Assembly (NCBI GenBank): GCA_034423015.1
Contig: DAOUJG010000013.1
Span: forward strand, 23,702 to 87,701
Direction: 5' to 3'
Origin: JAGWBJ01 sp034423015
GTDB lineage: Bacteria > Chloroflexota > Dehalococcoidia > Lucifugimonadales > JAGWBF01
DNA length: 64,000 nt
Part shown: in pieces, positions 16,975 to 25,773 of the stretch
Position numbering within the stretch: position 1 is the first letter of the stretch
Layout of the letters: the number at the start of each line of letters is the position of its first letter
Position numbers and translations under genes: made by a program
Notes under the pieces: model-generated
Told to the model about the DNA's origin: nothing
Seen by the model: only the letters and a program-made list of their open reading frames with translations
Database searches by the model: none

Positions 16975-17952
16975 TCATGCGGGGGCGACGGGCGGCAGCC
17001 CTGCCCGCTCTCGCACCATGTTCAGGTAGTGGGTCATTCCGCTCTCCATGGTGTACTTCGCCCGGAATCCCAGCTCGTTGACGAGCCGGTCGTTGTTCAG
17101 GAGGGGCGTCATGGTGGCGGGGGTGGAGCTTACGCTGATCTCCGAGTCCGGAAGTATGTTGCGCAGGTGGGCGGTGACGTCGCCCATGCGGCGCCGCTCG
17201 GACACCATGTTGAACATGCGGTGCTTGGGGTCCTGGACGGTCAGGATCAGGTGCCACGCCTCGGCCGCGTCTGCGGCGTACATCCAGTCTATCACCTGGT
17301 GGTCGGGAGGCATCTCGATGGGCTGGCCCAGGGCGGCCAGCTCGGGCAGCACCATGAAGTGGGGCGTATCCGCCAACCCCGCCAGGCCGCTGGACCAGGA
17401 GCCCCTCTGCCCACGGCCCAGGCCGAACACCGAGGCGGGACGCAGGCCGATGGTGTCCAGCCCGTACCTGCGCTGGTACACCTGGGCTACGTAGTCGCCC
17501 CAGTTCTTGCACGCCCCGTAGATGGTGTCCGGCATCGGCGGGTCGTCGTCGTGGAACTCCCGGTCCCGGTCCGGATGGCCGGCGAACACGGCGGCGGAGC
17601 TGGCGAAGCAGACCCTCTTTACGCCCTGCATACGGCAGGCCTCGAAGACGTTGATCACGCCCATGCACTGCACGTCGACGTAGGGCCGCATCTTCCCGTC
17701 GGCCGGTTCGCTGAGGATGTAGGCCAGGTGCGCCACCCGGTCCACGTCATGGCGCTGGATGGCGCTGAGAACCTCCAGGGGCTCCAGCACGTCGCCCTGG
17801 ACTATGGTCACCCTGTCTCGTATATCGTCCACCCGCGAGAGGTCCGGGTACTTCTCGAACAGGACCAGGTCCGACTCCCCCTTCTCCTCCAGAAGGTGGC
17901 GGGCCAGATAGGACCCCAGGAACCCGGTGCCCCCCGTTATCATTATCGCCAT
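16975..17952 (-). CDS. NAD-dependent epimerase/dehydratase (extended SDR)
   Basis: This extended short-chain dehydrogenase acts on an unidentified, probably nucleotide-sugar-like, substrate. MITGGTGFLGSYLA is the NAD-binding GxxGxxG, VDRVAHLAY the usual post-beta4 segment, CFASSAAVFAG carries the catalytic Ser, and YGACK the YxxxK pair. C-terminal residues include MYAADAAEA, the substrate-domain segment. Length (325 aa) is normal. It lies 95 nt downstream of an MDR gene in the same direction. A GAGG precedes the ATG. Confidence 0.87.
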   Translation of the reverse strand: MAIMITGGTGFLGSYLARHLLEEKGESDLVLFEKYPDLSRVDDIRDRVTIVQGDVLEPLEVLSAIQRHDVDRVAHLAYILSEPADGKMRPYVDVQCMGVINVFEACRMQGVKRVCFASSAAVFAGHPDRDREFHDDDPPMPDTIYGACKNWGDYVAQVYQRRYGLDTIGLRPASVFGLGRGQRGSWSSGLAGLADTPHFMVLPELAALGQPIEMPPDHQVIDWMYAADAAEAWHLILTVQDPKHRMFNMVSERRRMGDVTAHLRNILPDSEISVSSTPATMTPLLNNDRLVNELGFRAKYTMESGMTHYLNMVRERAGLPPVAPA

Positions 17953-18047
17953 CTTGCCGGCCTCCTCGCGTCGTATTGGGCATCGTCAGCACCCTGACCG
18001 GGGTCATCATGCAGCCGCGTGCGCCCGGCGCCCTCGACTCCCGAACC

Positions 18048-19085
18048 CTACTGCACCAGCAGCAGCTTGCCGAAGAAGTTCCGCTCCTCCATGGCCCGGT
18101 GGGCGGCGGCGGCGCTCTCCAGGGGGAAGGTCTGGTGGATGGTGGAGCGGACCTTGCCGCGGTTCACCATCTCGACGATCTGCCGCATGTCTTCCTTGGT
18201 GCCCATGAAGACGCCGAACACGCTGAGATGCCTGGTGAACATGGCCCCCATGTGCAGGTCGTACTTGTACCCCGTGGTGACGCCGCAGTTGCCGTACCTG
18301 CCGCCGGGCCTCAGGGAGTTGTACGCCGCCGCAAAGAACTCGGCGCCCACGTGGTCTACGACCATGTCCACGCCCGCTCCCCCCGTGAGCTCGCGGGCCC
18401 TCTTGGTGACGTCCTCCTCGGTGTAGTTAATCACCTCGTCGGCCCCCGCCTCCCGCGCCCTGGCGGCCTTGTCCGCCGTGCTGGTGGTGGCGATGACCCT
18501 GGCTCCGATGACGTTCTTGGCCACCTGTATCGCGGCTGCGCCGACCCCCGCCGACGCCGACAGCACCAGCACGGTCTCCCACGGTTTCAGCCCTCCCCGC
18601 CTCACCAGCATGTTCCACATGGGCAGGAAGGTCGTCGGGACCGCCGCGGCGTCCTCGTAGGAGACGTGGTCGGCGATCCGGTGGACGTTGGCGGCCGGGA
18701 CCACGACGTACTCGGCGTAGCTGCCGTCCAGGGCTGAGCCCAGCATCCTGATGGATGGGCACAGGTCGTCCTCACCGGCCAGGCACCGGGCGCAGTCGCC
18801 GCAGGTGATGTTGGGGTTGACCACCACCCGATCGCCTTCTCCCAGTCCCTGCACGCCTCCTCCGACCTCAGCGACCTCCCCTGCGCAGTCGCCTCCCAGC
18901 ACCAGTGGAGGCGGAAACTCCCGGCGCATTCCCCGGACCCCGGCCCTGGTGTAGAGGTCCAACCGGTTCAGGGAGCCGGCCCTCACCCGGACCTTCACAC
19001 GGCCGTCGCCCACCGTGGGGTCCGGCAGTTCGCCGCAGGTCAAGACCTCGGGTCCGCCGTGCTCCTGTATGAAGACCGCCTTCAT
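18048..19085 (-). CDS. zinc-binding medium-chain dehydrogenase (quinone oxidoreductase/ADH type)
   Basis: This is an NAD(P)-dependent oxidoreductase of the MDR superfamily. The N-terminal GroES-like domain contains a structural-zinc site, CGDCARCLAGEDDLC, and the Rossmann domain has SASAGVGAAAIQVAK. At the position of the catalytic-zinc His-Glu of alcohol dehydrogenases it has LGGDCAGEV, so the catalytic metal site is atypical. YGNCGVTTG and NFFGKLLL close the family pattern. Length is 345 aa. GGAGGAGAAGGG lies just before the ATG. The substrate is unknown. Confidence 0.88.
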   Translation of the reverse strand: MKAVFIQEHGGPEVLTCGELPDPTVGDGRVKVRVRAGSLNRLDLYTRAGVRGMRREFPPPLVLGGDCAGEVAEVGGGVQGLGEGDRVVVNPNITCGDCARCLAGEDDLCPSIRMLGSALDGSYAEYVVVPAANVHRIADHVSYEDAAAVPTTFLPMWNMLVRRGGLKPWETVLVLSASAGVGAAAIQVAKNVIGARVIATTSTADKAARAREAGADEVINYTEEDVTKRARELTGGAGVDMVVDHVGAEFFAAAYNSLRPGGRYGNCGVTTGYKYDLHMGAMFTRHLSVFGVFMGTKEDMRQIVEMVNRGKVRSTIHQTFPLESAAAAHRAMEERNFFGKLLLVQ

Positions 19086-19117
19086 CCCTTCTCCTCCCGT
19101 TACGGGCCTCGCCCCCT

Positions 19118-19330
19118 CTAGGAGCCCTCTTGAAGCGCCTGGTAGCAGTTATGGCAGAGGAACACCAACGCCAGGGCCTCGTCGTGGCTGGCGATACGGC
19201 CGCACTGGGGTATATCCACGTCCACGCTCCAGGGCTGGTGGAACTTGCCCCCGCACATCTGGCAGGAAGCCTGGTGGTACTCGTCCAGTGGCCCTGAGCA
19301 GACTATGCAGGTCTCATCTCGTTCGGTCAA
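19118..19330 (-). CDS. small cysteine-rich zinc-finger-like protein
   Basis: This 70-residue protein has three cysteine pairs: CIVC (8-11), CQMC (23-26) and CHNC near the C-terminus, plus interspersed His residues. The pattern suggests binding of one or two zinc ions. Its ATG overlaps the stop of the CCA-adding enzyme gene by 4 nt, so it is translationally coupled to it. I do not recognise a named family. Confidence 0.7.
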   Translation of the reverse strand: MTERDETCIVCSGPLDEYHQASCQMCGGKFHQPWSVDVDIPQCGRIASHDEALALVFLCHNCYQALQEGS

Positions 19331-20604
19331 CCGGCTCTCCTCGCCGCGAGGTATCCCCGGGCGGTCTTGATCTCGTCGTCCCGGGTCGTGACCAGGCCGT
19401 CCAGCCGGGCCGACTTCAGCTCACGCAGGGCGTCCCCAACCAGGGGTCCCTGGGGAAACCCGAGGGAGACGAGGTCGCCGCCCTTGAGCATCGGCTTTAC
19501 ATAACGCATATCGTCGAGGTACGAACTCAGGGACCTTCCGACGGCGGTGTCCCCGGCCATGATGGCGTTTATTCGGAGGGCCTCGGGCGCGTAGGGCTCC
19601 AGCGCCCGGCACAGGGCGGACCTCGTGTAGTCGGGTCCGCCGGCGATGTCAGGGACCACGTCGAGCATCACGGCGGCCGTGTCCTCGACGACCCTCTTCC
19701 AGGTGAAGGGCATGCGAAGCCGGTATGCCAACGACATCACCCGCTCCTTCGACGACGAAAAGCACAGGGCGGCCAGGTAGTCCAGGGGCGAAAAGGACCC
19801 CCCGGACCGGGCGAGGGCCGCGACGGCGGAGTCGTCCCCCATGGCTGGGTGGATGGCCGTCAGCACTCCCAGCTCGGCGCAGCGCCGGAGGGCCCGGTGG
19901 GGCTCCGCCTCCCGGAGCGCCGCCGCCAGCTCCTTCCTGAGACGGTCTCCGCTCAGGGTGTCCATGGCCCCCGCGTCCAGGGCTTCCACCAGCCGCCGCT
20001 CCGTAGCCTCGTCCAGCCGGTAGCCCAGCCTCTGCTCGTAGCGGATGGCCCTGAGGATGCGGGTCGGGTCGTCGACGAAGCTGGCTTCGTGCAGGACGCG
20101 GACGACGCCCGCCGACAGGTCGGCCCGGCCCCCGTGGGGGTCCAGCAGGCCGCCCTTCGCCGGTCCCGTCAGGGGAAGGGCCATGGCGTTGATGGTGAAG
20201 TCGCGCCGGGCAAGGTCGTCCTCGATGGAGCTGGGGGTGACCTGGGGCAGGGCCCCGGGCCTGGGGTACGTCTCGCGACGGGCCGTCACCAGGTCCAGCG
20301 ACTGCTTGCCCAGCCGCACCGTCGCCGTGCCGAACTGGGAGCGGGAAACGAGCCGTCCCTCCAGTCTTGCCGCTATGGTGGACGCCAGGGCTTGGGCGTC
20401 GCCCTCGACCACCAGGTCGAGGTCCTTGACGGGCTTCTCCAGCAGCAGGTCCCGCACGGGCCCTCCCGCCAAGTACAGGGACAGGCCGGCGCCGCAGGCC
20501 TCCGCGCATATGGGGGCCAGCAAGTCAGCCGCCTCCAGTGACAGGGACCGGTGGAGGGAGGAAGGGATGTTTGCCGGTGGCAGGGGAGTACGCTGGCGTG
20601 TCAT
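19327..20604 (-). CDS. cca: CCA-adding tRNA nucleotidyltransferase/poly(A) polymerase family
   Basis: This is a class II nucleotidyltransferase that completes or repairs the tRNA CCA tail or adds poly(A). LYLAGGPVRDLLL and KDLDLVVEGD form the active site with the two metal-binding Asp residues; RRDFTINAMALPL and DDPTRILRAIRYEQRLGY are the conserved neck motifs. At 425 aa it lacks the CBS/DHH additions of longer homologues. The tRNA-Gly gene in this window already encodes CCA, so repair is a likely main role. It is transcribed away from rex, from a region with a Rex-type operator. Confidence 0.92.
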   Translation of the reverse strand: MTRQRTPLPPANIPSSLHRSLSLEAADLLAPICAEACGAGLSLYLAGGPVRDLLLEKPVKDLDLVVEGDAQALASTIAARLEGRLVSRSQFGTATVRLGKQSLDLVTARRETYPRPGALPQVTPSSIEDDLARRDFTINAMALPLTGPAKGGLLDPHGGRADLSAGVVRVLHEASFVDDPTRILRAIRYEQRLGYRLDEATERRLVEALDAGAMDTLSGDRLRKELAAALREAEPHRALRRCAELGVLTAIHPAMGDDSAVAALARSGGSFSPLDYLAALCFSSSKERVMSLAYRLRMPFTWKRVVEDTAAVMLDVVPDIAGGPDYTRSALCRALEPYAPEALRINAIMAGDTAVGRSLSSYLDDMRYVKPMLKGGDLVSLGFPQGPLVGDALRELKSARLDGLVTTRDDEIKTARGYLAARRAG

Positions 20605-20617
20605 GAGGGACGGGCCA

Positions 20618-20652
20618 ATTATAGCATATCTGCTCCGTGATATAATTCACCA
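20618..20652. promoter_or_regulatory. divergent cca/rex promoters with a Rex-type operator
   Basis: The 18-mer CCGTGATATAATTCACCA (20635-20652) has the core GTGA-N6-TCAC of the Rex operator (consensus TTGTGA-N6-TCACAA). Its six central bases, TATAAT (20641-20646), are also a perfect rightward -10 box for rex. On the minus strand a second TATAAT (20623-20618) with an extended TGC serves cca. A bound Rex dimer would block rex and could affect cca. Confidence 0.7.
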
Positions 20653-20679
20653 ATTGAATTCGTCTGGGATATAGGGGGC

Positions 20680-21348
20680 ATGATGGCAGGGAGGTCGGCG
20701 GCGCGGCAGGCCGGACCGGGAGGGGTCCCCGAGGTCGTGGTGATGCGCCTCCCCCAGTACATCCGGGTGCTGAGCTCTCTGATGGCCCAGGGAGTGAACA
20801 TCGTCAGCTCCCAGCGGCTGGGCGAGATCCTGCAGGTGACACCCGCGCAGATCAGGAAGGACCTCAGCTACTTCGGCCGGTTCGGCAAGCAGGGCCGGGG
20901 CTACAGGGTCAGACACCTGATCGTGGAGCTCAAGGAGATCATGGGCCTCGACCGCCGTTGGAACGTGGCCCTGGTGGGCGTCGGGCGGCTGGGCCGGGCC
21001 GTGTTGAGCTACCCGGGGTTCGCTCCCGAGGGTTTCCACGTCGTCGCGGCCTTCGACGCCGACCGCCGCATCATAGGAAGGACCGTGGGAAGCCTCAAGG
21101 TGCAGCCGATAGAGGAGCTGGACCGGACGGTGATGGAGCGCGGCATCGGAATCGGCATCGTCGGTGTGCCCGGCCCCCACGCCCAAGCGGTTATCGACCG
21201 GTTGGTAGGAGCGGGGGTGAAGGCGATTCTCAACTACGCGCCCATCGCGGCCCAGGCGCCCGACGGCGTGAGGGTGCGAAACGTCGACCCGGTGCTGGCC
21301 CTGCAGACCATGACCTTCTACCTGCTGGGGGAGGAGGACGAGGCCTGA
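20680..21348 (+). CDS. rex: redox-sensing transcriptional repressor Rex
   Basis: Rex represses fermentative and respiratory genes when NADH/NAD+ is low and leaves DNA when NADH binds. The N-terminal winged helix shows MRLPQYIRVLSSL, VSSQRLGEIL and ITPAQIRKDLSYFG-like sequence (here VTPAQIRKDLSYFG). The Rossmann domain has ALVGVGRLGRAVLSY and ends with the swapped helix around NVDPVLALQTMTFYL. Length 222 aa is normal. GGGGG precedes the ATG. It is convergent with atpC, with 7 nt between the stops, and probably autoregulated through the operator upstream. Confidence 0.95.
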   Translation: MMAGRSAARQAGPGGVPEVVVMRLPQYIRVLSSLMAQGVNIVSSQRLGEILQVTPAQIRKDLSYFGRFGKQGRGYRVRHLIVELKEIMGLDRRWNVALVGVGRLGRAVLSYPGFAPEGFHVVAAFDADRRIIGRTVGSLKVQPIEELDRTVMERGIGIGIVGVPGPHAQAVIDRLVGAGVKAILNYAPIAAQAPDGVRVRNVDPVLALQTMTFYLLGEEDEA

Positions 21349-21355
21349 GCGGCGG

Positions 21356-21787
21356 CTAAGCGGATGGGGGCGGTGTGGCTCGGGTCCGCCGCCGGCGGGC
21401 TATCCTCAAGCGGGTCTCGGCGCGTCTGACGGCCCTGGCGGCCTGCTCCAGGTCCAGGTCCGCGGTACGGTTGGCCATCCGCTCCTGGGCCCGCCGCATC
21501 GCTTCCTGGGCCCGTTGCTCGTCGATCTCGTCGGACCGCTCGCACGCGTCGGCCAGGATGGTCACCCGGTTCCCCATAACCTCCAGGAACCCTCCGCTCA
21601 CCACCAGGTACTCGTCCCGGCCCTCCTTGCGGATCATCAGCTCCCCCGGCTGGAGGCTTGTCATCAGGGGAGCGTGATGGGGCAGTATCCCCAGGTCTCC
21701 CTCCACCCCGGGGGCGTTGACGGCCTCCACGTCGTCCGAGTAGACCTCTCGCTCGGCGGTCACTATCTCCAGACGCATCGTTACCAT
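21356..21787 (-). CDS. atpC: ATP synthase epsilon subunit
   Basis: Epsilon is part of the F1 central stalk and inhibits ATP hydrolysis. The N-terminal beta-sandwich includes VEAVNAPGVEGDLGILPHHAPL, the family signature, and VVSGGFLEV; the C-terminal helical pair is Arg-rich and ends in a short Pro tail. Length is 143 aa. It is the last gene of the atp operon, 9 nt after atpD. GGGGG lies 5 nt before ATG 21787; ATG 21778 (MRLEIVTAE) is an alternative start. Confidence 0.95.
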   Translation of the reverse strand: MVTMRLEIVTAEREVYSDDVEAVNAPGVEGDLGILPHHAPLMTSLQPGELMIRKEGRDEYLVVSGGFLEVMGNRVTILADACERSDEIDEQRAQEAMRRAQERMANRTADLDLEQAARAVRRAETRLRIARRRRTRATPPPSA

Positions 21788-21796
21788 GAATGCCCC

Positions 21797-23191
21797 CTAG
21801 ACGGCAGCCATCTCCTGGGCCTTCTCCAGCGCCTCGTCTATGGTGCCGGTCATGTAGAAGGCCTGCTCGGGCACCTCGTCGTGCTGGCCCTCCAGGATCT
21901 CGGTGAAGCCCCGGACGGTCTCTCGCACCGGCACGTACTTGCCGCCCATCCCGGTGAACGTCTCGGCCACGTAGAAAGGCTGGGTGAGGAACCGCTGGAT
22001 CCGCCGGGCCCGGGCCACTGTGACCTTGTCCTCCTCGGACAGCTCCTCGATGCCCAGGATGGCGATGATGTCCTGCAGGTCGCGGTAGCGCTGGAGGACC
22101 TGCTGGACGCCCCGCGCCACCCGGTAGTGCTCGTCGCCCACGATCCTCGGCTCCAGCATCCGGGAGAAGGAGGCCAGAGGGTCCACCGCCGGGTAGAGGC
22201 CCTGGGCGGCCAGCGCTCTCTCCAGAGAGACGACGGCGTCCAGGTGGCCGAATGTGGTGACGATCCCCGGGTCGGTGTAGTCGTCGGCTGGCACGTAGAC
22301 CGCCTGGAAGGACGTGATGGAGCCCTTGGTCGTGGAGGTTATCCGCTCCTCCAGCGCCCCCATCTCGGTCCCCAGGGTCGGCTGATAGCCCACCGCCGAA
22401 GGCATCCGGCCCAGAAGCGCCGACACCTCCATGCCCGCCAGGATGTAGCGGTAGATGTTGTCGATGAACAGGAGCACGTCCTGGTTCTGCTCGTCCCGGA
22501 AGTACTCGGCCATGGTCAGGCCCGTGAGGCCTATCCTGGCGCGGACGCCCGGGGGCTCGTTCATCTGCCCGAACACCAGCACCGTGCTGTCCATCACCCC
22601 CGAGTCCTGCATCTCGTGCCACAGGTCGTTTCCCTCTCGGGAGCGCTCGCCCACGCCGGAGAAGACGGACACCCCCTTGTGGACGGCGGCGATGTTGCGG
22701 ATGAGCTCCATGATGATGACCGTCTTGCCGACGCCGGCCCCGCCGTAGGCGCCTACCTTGCCGCCCTTCATGAACGGGGTGATGAGGTCGAACACCTTGA
22801 TGCCCGTCTCCAGTATCTCTGTGGTGGTCTCCTGCTCCTCGAAGGAGGGCGGCGGCCGGTGGATGGGCCAGTGCTGAGGCGGCTCCACAGGGCCCAGGTT
22901 GTCCAGGGGCTCGCCGGTGACGTTGAACAGCCTGCCCAGGGTCTCCTCCCCGACCGGCACGAGCACCGGGCTGCCCGTGTCCACGGCGTCGACGCCCCTG
23001 GCCAGGCCCTCGGTGGGGCCCAACGCCAGGCAGCGCACCCAGTTGTTCCCCACGTGTTGCTCCACCTCCAGGGTGAGCTTCTCGCCGCCGTTGTCTATCA
23101 CCACGGCGTTGAACAGCGTGGGGAGATCGTCCGGCGGGAACTCCACGTCGACCACCGTACCGATCACCTGTACGACCTTGCCTGTACCCAT
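21797..23191 (-). CDS. atpD: ATP synthase beta subunit
   Basis: This is the catalytic subunit of F1. Walker A GGAGVGKTVIIMEL, the DELSEED-like segment (EELSEEDKV), and the catalytic Glu in GVGERSREGNDL (the GERxxE motif) are present. MPSAVGYQPTL is the expected conserved loop. Length 464 aa is normal. It is placed between atpG and atpC as in most F-type operons. Confidence 0.98.
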   Translation of the reverse strand: MGTGKVVQVIGTVVDVEFPPDDLPTLFNAVVIDNGGEKLTLEVEQHVGNNWVRCLALGPTEGLARGVDAVDTGSPVLVPVGEETLGRLFNVTGEPLDNLGPVEPPQHWPIHRPPPSFEEQETTTEILETGIKVFDLITPFMKGGKVGAYGGAGVGKTVIIMELIRNIAAVHKGVSVFSGVGERSREGNDLWHEMQDSGVMDSTVLVFGQMNEPPGVRARIGLTGLTMAEYFRDEQNQDVLLFIDNIYRYILAGMEVSALLGRMPSAVGYQPTLGTEMGALEERITSTTKGSITSFQAVYVPADDYTDPGIVTTFGHLDAVVSLERALAAQGLYPAVDPLASFSRMLEPRIVGDEHYRVARGVQQVLQRYRDLQDIIAILGIEELSEEDKVTVARARRIQRFLTQPFYVAETFTGMGGKYVPVRETVRGFTEILEGQHDEVPEQAFYMTGTIDEALEKAQEMAAV

Positions 23192-23248
23192 TCTCAGCTC
23201 CTTCTGTCTCCCTGTCCCCGCTTACTGGAGGGAGACAGGGGGTTGGCC

Positions 23249-24106
23249 TTATGCCAGCACTTCCGAGCCGCCCAGGATATCCAGCAGCTCGTTGGTGATG
23301 CTCTCCTGGCGTACCTTGTTCGCCAGGAGAGTCAGGTCATCCACCATCTCCCCCGCGTTCTCGGTGGCGTTGCGCATGGCCACCATCCTGGCCGACTGCT
23401 CGCTGGCTATCAGCTCCAGGAGGGCGTGGTATATCTCCATCTCCACGAACCTTGGCAGCAGGGAGCCAAGCACCACCTGGTCGCTGGGCTCGTATATGTA
23501 TCCCACCCGCTCGTAGGCGGTCAGCTCCGCGGGCACTATGGGGAGCAGCCGCTTGACCACGGGACGCTGGACGGTGGTGGAGACGAACTCCACGTAGGAC
23601 AGGTGCACCTCGTCGACCTCGCCCTTGGTGTACTGGTCGATCACCATGCTGGATATGGCTATGGTGTCGGCCAGGACCGGCCTGTCGCCCAGGTTGATGA
23701 ACACGGCCTTCACGTCCTGGCCGTACCGGACCATGAAGTCCCTGCCCTTGCGCCCGACGGCCACGATCGTGGCCGGGACCTGCTGCTCGACGATGAACTG
23801 GCTCACCCGGCGGTTCAGGTTGGAGTGGAGGCCGCCGCACAGGCCCCTGTCCGGGGTGATGTGCACCAGCCCCACCCGCTGGATGGGCCGGGACTCCAGG
23901 AGCGGCTGGGAGGTGCCGTCCTCGCTGGGCTGGGCCGCCAGGTCGGCGATCACCTGCTGGATCTTCTCCGAGTAGGGCCGCCCGGCCAGCACGCTGGCCT
24001 GGGCGCGGCGCATCTTGGACGCGGCGATCATCTCCATCGCCTTGGTCACCTTGGCGGTGTTCTCGATGCTCCGAATACGGCGCCTTATCTGCCGGATGCT
24101 TGCCAT
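23249..24106 (-). CDS. atpG: ATP synthase gamma subunit
   Basis: Gamma is the rotating shaft of F1. The N-terminal helix IRRRIRSIENTAKVTKAMEMIAASKMRRAQ and the C-terminal helix MVAMRNATENAGEMVDDL plus NKVRQESITNELLDI (the coiled coil within the alpha3beta3 ring) are characteristic, as is TPDRGLCGGLHSNLNRR. Length 285 aa is normal. It lies between atpA and atpD. Confidence 0.97.
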   Translation of the reverse strand: MASIRQIRRRIRSIENTAKVTKAMEMIAASKMRRAQASVLAGRPYSEKIQQVIADLAAQPSEDGTSQPLLESRPIQRVGLVHITPDRGLCGGLHSNLNRRVSQFIVEQQVPATIVAVGRKGRDFMVRYGQDVKAVFINLGDRPVLADTIAISSMVIDQYTKGEVDEVHLSYVEFVSTTVQRPVVKRLLPIVPAELTAYERVGYIYEPSDQVVLGSLLPRFVEMEIYHALLELIASEQSARMVAMRNATENAGEMVDDLTLLANKVRQESITNELLDILGGSEVLA

Positions 24107-24192
24107 TTCCTGCCTGTCGGGACCCGCTTCGGGGACGGGCCCACGTGGGTCCCGCGCCCCGGCGGTCCGGTCTCTACTCCGTCAGCCCGTCT

Positions 24193-25710
24193 CTACTCCG
24201 TCAGGTTAAAAGTCGACTTGAACTCCTGGATGGCCTCCCTGAGCGCCGCCTCGGTGTCGTCGGCTATGTCCTTGCTCTCGGAGATGGCCCGGGCGATGTC
24301 GGGCTTGGTCGACTCCACGTATCTGAGCAGCCCCTCCTCGAACTCCTGGCACCTGGTGACGGGGACGTCGTCCAGGTCCCCGTTGTTGACGGCGTAGAGG
24401 ACTATCACCTCTTGCTCCAGGCTCATGGGCCGGTACTGGAGCTGCTTGAGGATCTCGGTGCTGCGCTGCCCCCGTTCGAGCTGGGCCCGGGTGGCCCGGT
24501 CGAGGTCGGCGGTGCCGAACTGGGCGAAGGTGGCCAACTCCCGGTACTGGGCCAGGTCCAGGCGGAGCCGGCCGGCGACCTTGCGGATCGCCCTGGTCTG
24601 GGCCGCGCCGCCTACCCGGGACACCGAGAGGCCCACGTTCACCGCGGGACGGATGCCAGAGTTGAAGAGCTCTGGCTCCAGGTATATCTGCCCGTCGGTG
24701 ATGGAGATGACGTTGGTGGGGATGTACGCGGACACGTCTCCGGCCTGGGTCTCGATGATGGGAAGGGCGGTGATGGACCCGCCTCCGAACTCCGGGGCCA
24801 GCTTGGCCGCCCGCTCCAGGAGCCGGCTGTGCAGGTAGAAGACGTCCCCCGGGTAGGCCTCCCGGCCCGCCGGCCGGCGGAGCAGCAGGGATAGCTGCCT
24901 GTACGCCCAGGCGTGCTTGGTCAGGTCGTCGTAGATGATCAGCGAGTCCTTGCCCTCGGCCAGGAAGGCCTCCGCCATGGCGCAGCCAGCGTAGGGGGCG
25001 ATGTACTGCAGGGGCGCCGGGTCCGAGGCGTTGGCGGCCACCACCAAAGTGTGGTCCATGGCGCCGTTCTCCTCCAGGCTGGCCAACACCTGGGCCACCT
25101 TCCCCTGCTTCTGGCCGATGGCCACGTAGATGCAGATCAGGTCCTGGCCCTTCTGGTTGATGATGGCGTCGATGGCGATGGCCGTTTTGCCGGTGGACCT
25201 GTCGCCGATGATCAGCTCCCGCTGCCCCCTGCCGATGGGGATCATGGAGTCGATGGCCTTCACACCGGTCTGCACGGGGGTGTCCACCGACTGCCGGGTG
25301 ACCACGTTGGGGGCGATGCGCTCCACCGGCAGGGTCCGGTCGGCGTTGACGGGACCCTTGCCGTCCAGGGGCCGTCCCAGGGGGTCCACCACCCTGCCCA
25401 CCAGGGCATTGCCCACGGGCACCTCGATGATGCGGCCCGTGGAGCGTACCGTGTCCCCCTCCTTGACGGCGTTGGGGTCCCCCATGATGGCCGCGCCCAC
25501 CGTGTCCTCTTCCAGGTTCAGGGCCAGGCCCATGACGCCGTTGGGAAACTCCAGGATCTCGTTGTACTGGGCCCCCTGGAGCCCCTGGATTCGGGCTATG
25601 CCGTCTCCCACCTCCACGACGGTGCCCACGTCGACGAGGGTCAACTCGGACCCGAACTCCTCGATCTGTCTTCGGATGACGGAGACTATGTCTTGGCCTC
25701 GGGTAGTCAC
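24193..25710 (-). CDS. atpA: ATP synthase alpha subunit
   Basis: This is the non-catalytic nucleotide-binding subunit of F1. The N-terminal VGDGIARIQGLQ segment, the P-loop and the PAVNVGLSVSRVGGAAQ signature are present, 505 aa in all. The P-loop reads GDRSTGKTAIAID; the residue before TGKT is Gln in nearly all family members (GDRQTGKT) but Ser here. The gene follows atpH with a 63-nt gap and precedes atpG. Confidence 0.98.
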   Translation of the reverse strand: MTTRGQDIVSVIRRQIEEFGSELTLVDVGTVVEVGDGIARIQGLQGAQYNEILEFPNGVMGLALNLEEDTVGAAIMGDPNAVKEGDTVRSTGRIIEVPVGNALVGRVVDPLGRPLDGKGPVNADRTLPVERIAPNVVTRQSVDTPVQTGVKAIDSMIPIGRGQRELIIGDRSTGKTAIAIDAIINQKGQDLICIYVAIGQKQGKVAQVLASLEENGAMDHTLVVAANASDPAPLQYIAPYAGCAMAEAFLAEGKDSLIIYDDLTKHAWAYRQLSLLLRRPAGREAYPGDVFYLHSRLLERAAKLAPEFGGGSITALPIIETQAGDVSAYIPTNVISITDGQIYLEPELFNSGIRPAVNVGLSVSRVGGAAQTRAIRKVAGRLRLDLAQYRELATFAQFGTADLDRATRAQLERGQRSTEILKQLQYRPMSLEQEVIVLYAVNNGDLDDVPVTRCQEFEEGLLRYVESTKPDIARAISESKDIADDTEAALREAIQEFKSTFNLTE

Positions 25711-25773
25711 CGGTTTACCTCCTGAGTGCCGCCGGCGCCCTTCCCCGGTGGGAGCGGCGCCGGCTCCACTGGC

